Below the pieces are notes generated by a model. The model searched no databases and was not told the origin of the DNA. It worked only from the letters and a program-made list of their open reading frames with translations. Shown here in pieces: positions 58,794 to 64,000 of a stretch of 64,000 nt of DNA. A program made the position numbers and the translations under genes. The DNA is from Eubacteriaceae bacterium Marseille-Q4139 (GTDB lineage: Bacteria > Bacillota > Clostridia > Lachnospirales > Lachnospiraceae). The stretch is taken from positions 2,453,865-2,517,864 of the forward strand of contig JAGTTQ010000001.1 in assembly GCA_018223415.1 (NCBI GenBank). The letters are read 5' to 3'. Within the stretch, counting starts at the first letter, position 1. The number at the start of each line of letters is the position of its first letter.

Positions 58794-59576
58794 GTGAAAG
58801 TAGTTGTTTGTATTAAACAGGTGCCGGATACCAAGGGCGGCGTTAAGTTCAAACCGGATGGAACTCTTGACAGAGCGGCTATGCTCACCATCATGAACCC
58901 GGACGACAAGGCAGGTCTGGAGGCAGCTCTCCGCTTAAAAGATCAGTATGGTGCAGAGGTAACAGTTATTACAATGGGTCTTCCGAAGGCAGAAGAGGTT
59001 CTTCGTGAGGCTATGGCCATGGGTGCTGACAACGGCATCCTGGTAACAGACAGGGTTCTCGGCGGCGCCGATACCTGGGCAACATCCCAGACTATCGCAG
59101 GCGCAATCCGCAACCTGGACTATGACCTGATTATCACAGGCCGTCAGGCTATCGACGGCGATACGGCACAGGTTGGCCCGCAGATCTCCGAGCATCTCGG
59201 AATCCCGGTTATCAGCTATGCCCAGGATATCAAGATCGAAGGCGACAGCGTCATCGTACAGCGTCAGTATGACGACAGATACCATGTCCTGAAAGCAAAA
59301 ATGCCGTGCTTAATCACAGCACTTTCCGAATTAAACGAGCCGCGTTACATGACTCCGGGCGGAATTTTCGACGCTTACAAGAAGGAAATCACCGTTTGGG
59401 GCAGAAACGATCTGAAGGATGTCCTTGATTCCAACCTTGGTCTTAAGGGATCCCCGACTCAGATTGCAAAGGCTTCCGATAAGGTAAGAAAGGGTGCCGG
59501 CGAGAAGGTCGTTCTTGACCCGACCGAATCCGTTTCCTACATCGTTGGAAAGCTCGAAGAGAAGCATGTAATCTAA
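58794..59576 (+). CDS. etfB: Electron transfer flavoprotein, beta subunit
   Basis: 260 residues. V-C-I-K-Q-V-P-D-T near the start and the signature segment around A-D-T-W-A-T-S-Q and G-R-Q-A-I-D-G-D-T-A-Q-V-G-P identify EtfB of the clostridial, electron-bifurcating type. It pairs with EtfA and Bcd. Short spacing suggests stoichiometric expression. Confidence 0.95.
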   Translation: MKVVVCIKQVPDTKGGVKFKPDGTLDRAAMLTIMNPDDKAGLEAALRLKDQYGAEVTVITMGLPKAEEVLREAMAMGADNGILVTDRVLGGADTWATSQTIAGAIRNLDYDLIITGRQAIDGDTAQVGPQISEHLGIPVISYAQDIKIEGDSVIVQRQYDDRYHVLKAKMPCLITALSELNEPRYMTPGGIFDAYKKEITVWGRNDLKDVLDSNLGLKGSPTQIAKASDKVRKGAGEKVVLDPTESVSYIVGKLEEKHVI

Positions 59577-59606
59577 TTAAAATAATAGAAAAGTGTGGTG
59601 AATGTA

Positions 59607-60656
59607 ATGAACTTAGAAGAATACAAGGGAGTATATGTCTTTGCACAGCAGGTTGACAATAAAATCAGCAGCATTGCATTGGAGCTGATTGGCAAAGGAA
59701 AGGATCTTGCAAAGGATCTTGGAACGACCGTGACGGCAGTCCTGGTTGGTTCTGACGTAATGGGACTTACAGACGAGCTTGGCGAGTACGGCGCAGACAA
59801 GGTAATCGTTGTGGATGACCCGCAGTTAAAAGAATACAGGACAGAGCCGTACACCCATGCACTTGCTTCCGTTATCGAGAAGTACAAACCGGACGTTTTC
59901 TTAATCGGCGCTACGGCCATCGGACGTGACCTGGGCCCGCGTGTATGCGCGAGAATCCATACAGGCCTTACGGCTGACTGTACGCAGCTTGACATCGGAG
60001 ACTTTCCGCTTGTTCCGACCCCGGGCAAAGAGCAGAAGCACAACCAGCTTCTCATGACACGTCCGGCTTTCGGCGGCAACACCATCGCTACGATTGCATG
60101 CCCGGAATTCCGTCCGCAGATGGCTACGGTTCGTCCCGGCGTTATGCAGAAGCTTCCGAGAGAGGCAGGAAGAAAGGCAGAGGTTGAGAGCTTCAACCCC
60201 GGCTTCGTTCCGAACGAGAAATACGTTGAGATCCTTGATATCGTAAAGGCTGTCAACAATGTTGCCGATATTATGGATGCAAAGATCCTTGTTTCCGGCG
60301 GCCGCGGAGTCGGAAGCCCGGAGAACTTCAAAATCCTGGATGAGCTGGCTGAGGCCATCGGCGGAACCGTAAGCTGTTCCCGTGCCGTTGTGGATGCAGG
60401 CTGGAAGCCGAAGGATCTCCAGGTAGGACAGACCGGAAAGACCGTTCGTCCGCACGTATATTTTGCAATCGGTATCTCCGGCGCTATCCAGCACCTTGCC
60501 GGTATGGAAGAGTCCGATATCATCATCGCCATCAACAAGGACGAGTCCGCACCGATCTTCGATGTGGCTGACTACGGCGTTGTCGGTGACTTGAATAAGA
60601 TTGTTCCGCTTCTGACCCAGAAGATCAAAGAGGCCAAGGCGGCAGCAAGCAAATAA
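59607..60656 (+). CDS. etfA: Electron transfer flavoprotein, alpha subunit
   Basis: 349 residues from the ATG at 59607; a GTG four codons earlier is possible, as GTGGTGA overlaps it. The C-terminal FAD domain is canonical (S-G-G-R-G-V-G, S-R-A-V-V-D-A-G-W, Q-V-G-Q-T-G-K-T-V). It completes the EtfAB-Bcd complex and ends the operon. Confidence 0.95.
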   Translation: MNLEEYKGVYVFAQQVDNKISSIALELIGKGKDLAKDLGTTVTAVLVGSDVMGLTDELGEYGADKVIVVDDPQLKEYRTEPYTHALASVIEKYKPDVFLIGATAIGRDLGPRVCARIHTGLTADCTQLDIGDFPLVPTPGKEQKHNQLLMTRPAFGGNTIATIACPEFRPQMATVRPGVMQKLPREAGRKAEVESFNPGFVPNEKYVEILDIVKAVNNVADIMDAKILVSGGRGVGSPENFKILDELAEAIGGTVSCSRAVVDAGWKPKDLQVGQTGKTVRPHVYFAIGISGAIQHLAGMEESDIIIAINKDESAPIFDVADYGVVGDLNKIVPLLTQKIKEAKAAASK

Positions 60657-60703
60657 GTGAAATCTGTGTGAATGCGCGCGTCCGGAAAACGGACGGCGTC
60701 AGG

Positions 60704-60755
60704 AGCGCCCCCAGGGGAACCGGCTTTTGCGGCCGGGGCCTTTGGGGGCGCTTTT
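60704..60755 (+). terminator. Terminator of the butyrate operon
   Basis: AGCGCCCCCA at 60704-60713 pairs with TGGGGGCGCT at 60743-60752, with an inner CCGG/CCGG pair and TTTT after it. Confidence 0.9.
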
Positions 60756-60848
60756 CGTAACATTTGAAGCAGACAGACGCCTCCCATATGATGTAAAATA
60801 GAGCCAGCAGAAAATCCGGATAAAATCGGGAAAGGAGAGCGGTAACAC

Positions 60849-61190
60849 ATGACACACAAATGCAAAATCACGGTGCTGCGGAAGGAATGTTTTGCGGATC
60901 TTCAGGAGGAGTACCTGGCGGATCCAAAATCCGGCGTCTGTCCGATGTTCGAGGTGGGACAGGAATTTCTTGTGGACGGCAGGAATTATTCGCAGATGTT
61001 AAACGGGCAGTTCTGCGCCGAGGCCTGGGATGCCATCAGCCGCTACGTCTATGCGGCGCTTCAGGGTGGCTCGATCATGAAGGGCTGGACGAACGATGAG
61101 AAGATGATGATTGCCTGCTGCAACGACGGCACGCGGCCGGTGATTTTTAAGATCGAGAGGATCGACGGGGAGGAAGCAGATGAAGCGTAA
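60849..61190 (+). CDS. TIGR04076 family protein (first copy)
   Basis: 113 residues. The family features are visible: K-C-K-I-T-V-L at the start, a short Cys-containing segment (S-G-V-C-P-M-F-E-V-G-Q-E-F), F-C-A-E-A-W-D-A-I and the C-terminal M-I-A-C-C-N-D-G-x-R-P-V-I-F-K. Four Cys may bind a metal ion. Function is unknown. It overlaps the second copy by 11 bases. Confidence 0.82.
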   Translation: MTHKCKITVLRKECFADLQEEYLADPKSGVCPMFEVGQEFLVDGRNYSQMLNGQFCAEAWDAISRYVYAALQGGSIMKGWTNDEKMMIACCNDGTRPVIFKIERIDGEEADEA

Positions 61191-61509
61191 GGTAAAAATC
61201 ACAATCCTGAAACGGGAGTTTTACGGGGATCTGGTGGAAAAGTACATCGCAAAGCCCGGTGTTGGGAAGTGCGGGAAGTTTGAGGACGGACAGGAATTTT
61301 TTGTCACCAGGGAGACGTATGACCGTTTCCCGTATGAGAACAATTTCTGCATCTCGGCCTGGGATATTCTGAAAGGGAAGGTATATTCCGCGCTCCAGGG
61401 CGGCAACTTCTACTGGGAGGGCTGGATGAAGGACAGCAAAAAGATCGTCGTCTGCTGTGACGACGGCGTGCGTCCCGTCGTATTTTTAATGGAAGTCTTT
61501 GAGGAATAG
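61180..61509 (+). CDS. TIGR04076 family protein (second copy)
   Basis: 109 residues, a clear paralogue of the preceding protein: K-V-K-I-T-I-L, G-V-G-K-C-G-K-F-E-D-G-Q-E-F, F-C-I-S-A-W-D-I and V-V-C-C-D-D-G-V-R-P-V-V-F-L. All the family Cys positions (one internal, one in F-C-x-x-A-W, and the C-C pair) are kept in both. They are probably cotranscribed with the flavodoxin-like gene and may form a heteromer. Function unknown. Confidence 0.82.
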   Translation: MKRKVKITILKREFYGDLVEKYIAKPGVGKCGKFEDGQEFFVTRETYDRFPYENNFCISAWDILKGKVYSALQGGNFYWEGWMKDSKKIVVCCDDGVRPVVFLMEVFEE

Positions 61510-61522
61510 GAGAGAACCAGGA

Positions 61523-62113
61523 ATGAAAAAAATCCTTGTCGTCCTTGGCGGCGGCCGTCCCAACGGGAACACGGCCCAGCTTGTCAGGGAATTCATGAGA
61601 GGGGCCGAGGCGGCCGGCCATCAGACGGAGCTGGTGTCCTTAAATAAGGTGCAGGTGAACGGTTGTCTCGGCTGCAACGTCTGCCGCTACGGGAAGCCGT
61701 GTGTCCAGAAGGACGGCTTTCACGAGCTGATCCCGAAGATCAAAGAAACGGATCTGATTGTTTTCGCATCACCGCTCTATTTCTGGACGGTGTCGGCGAA
61801 AATCAAGGCCTTTATCGAGCGGTTTTACTGCATCGCAGAGGAAGACGAAAACCCGCTGCTCGGCCGGTATGAAAAATATCCGGTGCGGGACTGTGCGCTC
61901 CTTATGACGTCCGCCGACAACTTTTTCTGGACGTTTGAGCAGGCGGTTTCTTATTATAAGTTTGCGCTGGTGAACTACATCGGCTTCCGTGACAGGGGCA
62001 TGCTCTTAGCTGGCGGCTGCGGCAGCACCAACGGGCGGCCGCAGATTGAAAAAACCGGGCATCTGAAAGAGGCCTATGAGTTCGGCCTGCATATTTATGA
62101 GGATGAAAAATAG
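61523..62113 (+). CDS. NADPH-dependent FMN reductase-like flavoprotein
   Basis: 196 residues from the ATG at 61523. The flavodoxin-like fold has the FMN loop G-G-G-R-P-N-G-N-T-A near residue 8 and the Cys pair C-L-G-C-N-V-C-R-Y-G near residue 50, typical of iron-sulfur flavoproteins or related reductases, followed by A-S-P-L-Y-F-W-T-V-S-A. With no [4Fe-4S] spacing beyond this it may bind only FMN. It follows the TIGR04076 genes after 13 bases. Confidence 0.88.
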   Translation: MKKILVVLGGGRPNGNTAQLVREFMRGAEAAGHQTELVSLNKVQVNGCLGCNVCRYGKPCVQKDGFHELIPKIKETDLIVFASPLYFWTVSAKIKAFIERFYCIAEEDENPLLGRYEKYPVRDCALLMTSADNFFWTFEQAVSYYKFALVNYIGFRDRGMLLAGGCGSTNGRPQIEKTGHLKEAYEFGLHIYEDEK

Positions 62114-62132
62114 ACGATACGCAGGAAGACAG

Positions 62133-62157
62133 GGCGGCAGTGAAAACTGCCGCCTTT
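62133..62157 (+). terminator. Terminator after the flavoprotein gene
   Basis: GGCGGCAG and CTGCCGCC flank TGAAAA, followed by a weak TTTGCT. Confidence 0.7.
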
Positions 62158-62200
62158 GCTGCGTCCTGGGGATGCGGCGGCAAAGTTTCCAACTCCCTTA

Positions 62201-62229
62201 TTGTCAACCGCAAAAAACTGTGCTATGAT
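62201..62229 (+). promoter_or_regulatory. Promoter of the exporter gene
   Basis: TTGTCA, a 17-base spacer and TATGAT, 56 bases ahead of the start codon. Confidence 0.7.
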
Positions 62230-62285
62230 ATCATGTGACTTTGTCTGCGATGAATGCAGGATTTTCATAGGAAAAAGGGGAAGGT

Positions 62286-63032
62286 ATGGAAAAATTTCTG
62301 ATTGTATGCCCGCTGGTGTTTTTGGCAGGCTTTGTGGATTCCATTGCCGGAGGCGGCGGGCTTATCTCGTTTCCGGCCTATATGCTGGCAGGGGTGCCGG
62401 TGCATGTGACGATGGGAACGACGAAATTGAGCTCGTTTCCCGGTTCCGTCGTGGCGGCGGCCAGGTTTGCAAAGCGGGGGCTGATCCGCTGGAAGTTGGC
62501 CGTGCCGTGTGCGGCGGCGTCGATTTTAGGCGCCGCTTTGGGCGCCAATCTGGCCCTTCGCGTCAGTGAGCGGCTGATTCAGTCGCTCATGATTGTCGTG
62601 CTGCCGGTTGTGGCCTTTTATGTCATGCGGAACAAAGAGATGGGGAGAAAGGAAGGCGAGTCGGAGCTTCCCTGGGGAAAAATGTTGGCAGCCGGTCTGT
62701 TTGCCTCCCTTCTCATCGGCATGTACAACGGTTTTTACGGGCCTGGCACCGGGACGTTTTTAATCCTGGTGTTTACGGGAGTCGTAAAAATGGAACTGAA
62801 GGAGGCGGCCGGCGTCTCGAAATTTATCAACCTGGCCGCGGATATTTCGGCTCTTGGCACCTTTTATGCCAACGGGAAGGTGGACTATATTCTGGGAATC
62901 ACGGCGGCGCTTTTCTGCATGGCAGGCAGCTACATCGGCTCCGGCCTTGTGGTCGGCAACGGCCAGAAGATCGTGCGTCCTGTCGTCATGACCGTGCTGG
63001 TGCTTTTGTTTATCAAGATTTTGATGGGATAA
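62286..63032 (+). CDS. TSUP family transporter (TauE/SafE-like)
   Basis: 248 residues with GGGGAAGG before the start and eight predicted membrane helices. Typical features are F-V-D-S-I-A-G-G-G-G-L-I at the start, M-G-T-T-K-L in the first half and G-x-Y-N-G-F-Y-G-P-G-T-G-T-F in the second. TSUP carriers move sulfite, sulfoacetate or other organosulfur or carboxylate anions; the substrate here is unknown. prmA follows after 15 bases. Confidence 0.93.
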   Translation: MEKFLIVCPLVFLAGFVDSIAGGGGLISFPAYMLAGVPVHVTMGTTKLSSFPGSVVAAARFAKRGLIRWKLAVPCAAASILGAALGANLALRVSERLIQSLMIVVLPVVAFYVMRNKEMGRKEGESELPWGKMLAAGLFASLLIGMYNGFYGPGTGTFLILVFTGVVKMELKEAAGVSKFINLAADISALGTFYANGKVDYILGITAALFCMAGSYIGSGLVVGNGQKIVRPVVMTVLVLLFIKILMG

Positions 63033-63047
63033 GAACGGAGAGATCAT

Positions 63048-64000
63048 ATGAAGTGGAAGAAATTTACGCTGGAGACGACGACGGAGGCCGTGGATTACTT
63101 AGGAAGCCTCTTTGGCGACATCGGGATTCAGGGGATGGAAATCGAGGACAACGTGCCGTTGACCGAAAAGGAGACGAAGGGCATGTTTATCGACATCCTG
63201 CCGGAGCTTCCGCCGGACGACGGGAGCGCCAGGGTCAGCTTTTATCTGGACGATGACGACAACGCCGAAGAAATCCTGGCGGCCGTCAGAGAGGGGCTTT
63301 CGGAGTTAAAAACCTACGTGGACATCGGCGCAGGAATCATCACGGCATCGGAGACCGAGGACAAGGACTGGATCAACAACTGGAAGCAGTATTTTAAGCC
63401 GTTTACGGTGGACGATATCCTGATTAAGCCCACCTGGGAGGAGATTCCCGAGGGACAGGAGGGAAAGCTTTTAATCCAGATCGACCCGGGCACGGCCTTT
63501 GGGACGGGAAAGCATGAGACGACACAGCTCTGCATCCGCCAGCTTAAAAAGTATGTAAAAGACGGCATGGATATCCTGGACGTGGGAACGGGAAGCGGGA
63601 TTTTAGGCATCACGGCCTTAAAGCTTGGCGCCGGCCATGTCTTCGGCACGGATCTTGACGAAAACGCCATCACGGCTGTCCATGAAAACCTGGCGGCCAA
63701 CGAAATCCCGAAGGAGAAGTTTGACGTTCTTAAGGGGAATATCATCGACGAAAAAGCCGTGCAGGATGCGTCCGGCTATGAATGCTATGATATCGCCGTG
63801 GCAAACATCCTGGCGGACGTCATCATTTTACTTCAGGCGGAAATCGCCGCCCATATTAAAAAAGGCGGGCTTTTCATCACTTCCGGCATCATCGACATGA
63901 AGGAACAGGCCGTCCTCGACGCCTTCGCAGGAAACAGCGCCTTTGAGATCGTGGAAGTGACGCGGATGGGCGAGTGGGTATCCGTGACAGCGAGGAAGAA
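63048..64000 (+). CDS. prmA: Ribosomal protein L11 methyltransferase, 3' end missing
   Basis: 317 codons are visible and no stop is reached. The family length is about 310-325, so only a few codons are missing. The N-terminal domain (W-I-N-N-W-K-Q-Y near residue 107) and the SAM-binding motifs D-P-G-T-A-F-G-T-G-K-H-E-T-T near 150, D-V-G-T-G-S-G-I-L and V-A-N-I-L-A-D-V match PrmA. It trimethylates ribosomal protein L11. Confidence 0.95.
   Translation, partial: MKWKKFTLETTTEAVDYLGSLFGDIGIQGMEIEDNVPLTEKETKGMFIDILPELPPDDGSARVSFYLDDDDNAEEILAAVREGLSELKTYVDIGAGIITASETEDKDWINNWKQYFKPFTVDDILIKPTWEEIPEGQEGKLLIQIDPGTAFGTGKHETTQLCIRQLKKYVKDGMDILDVGTGSGILGITALKLGAGHVFGTDLDENAITAVHENLAANEIPKEKFDVLKGNIIDEKAVQDASGYECYDIAVANILADVIILLQAEIAAHIKKGGLFITSGIIDMKEQAVLDAFAGNSAFEIVEVTRMGEWVSVTARK

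Overview
The window reads as a chromosomal segment of an anaerobic, butyrate-forming Firmicute, most likely a member of the Lachnospiraceae. The reasons are a complete thl-crt-hbd-bcd-etfB-etfA operon with a divergent butyryl-CoA:acetate CoA-transferase gene, cell-wall-binding repeat proteins with Gram-positive signal peptides, strong AGGAGG ribosome binding sites, dense gene packing, and a fairly GC-rich composition (judged by eye, not computed). There are no rRNA or tRNA genes, no CRISPR array and no recognisable prophage. Both window edges cut genes: a CaiB-type CoA-transferase at the left and prmA at the right.

Layout. 1-14.4 kb is mostly housekeeping and accessory metabolism: an AbgB-like amidohydrolase, a two-component system, an S1-domain/RelQ/Dtd cluster, an M18 aminopeptidase, a DinJ/YafQ toxin-antitoxin pair, a lipoprotein related to trigger factor, xpt with a HAD phosphatase, and a MerR regulator divergent from a ferredoxin-like aldo/keto reductase. 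14.4-30.3 kb is a cell-surface region. Two paralogous cell-wall-binding repeat proteins flank a compact glycan cluster (TPP enzyme, sugar epimerase, three GT2 glycosyltransferases, polyprenyl-phosphate sugar-1-phosphate transferase, LytR-CpsA-Psr ligase) and a GltS-like transporter. 30.5-43.4 kb holds an AT-richer M20 hydrolase, a MoxR-DUF58-DUF4129 operon, an IS3-family insertion, a BCCT transporter, an XRE/membrane-protein pair, and a GltS glutamate symporter next to a GlnK/GlnL-like two-component system. 43.7-51.7 kb carries a class Ic aspartate aminotransferase, gtrA-yfhO-argH and a LysR regulator. 51.7-60.7 kb is the butyrate module. 60.8-64 kb has two tandem TIGR04076 proteins, a flavodoxin-like reductase, a TauE/SafE-type exporter and prmA.

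How the genes fit together. Thl, Hbd, Crt and the Bcd-EtfBA complex convert acetyl-CoA to butyryl-CoA, and the divergent CoA-transferase releases butyrate; a Rex-like site overlaps the thl promoter. The GtrB-like transferase at 19.4 kb and the GtrA/YfhO pair at 45.2 kb could form a three-part lipid-linked glycosylation route (compare CsbB/GtcA/YfhO of Bacillus). The glycan cluster has initiating transferase, glycosyltransferases and terminal ligase but no flippase or polymerase inside the window.

The most unusual items are an IS3-family element sitting inside the loop of a bidirectional terminator with a 5-bp duplication; a 182-bp palindromic element with perfect 16-bp ends between dtd and the aminopeptidase gene; a MerR intergenic region with two divergent promoters that both have 19-bp spacers; and a LysR gene whose promoter shares its -35 hexamer with a divergent promoter driving only a 15-codon ORF. 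I did not find a clearly new multi-gene system; these are the best leads.
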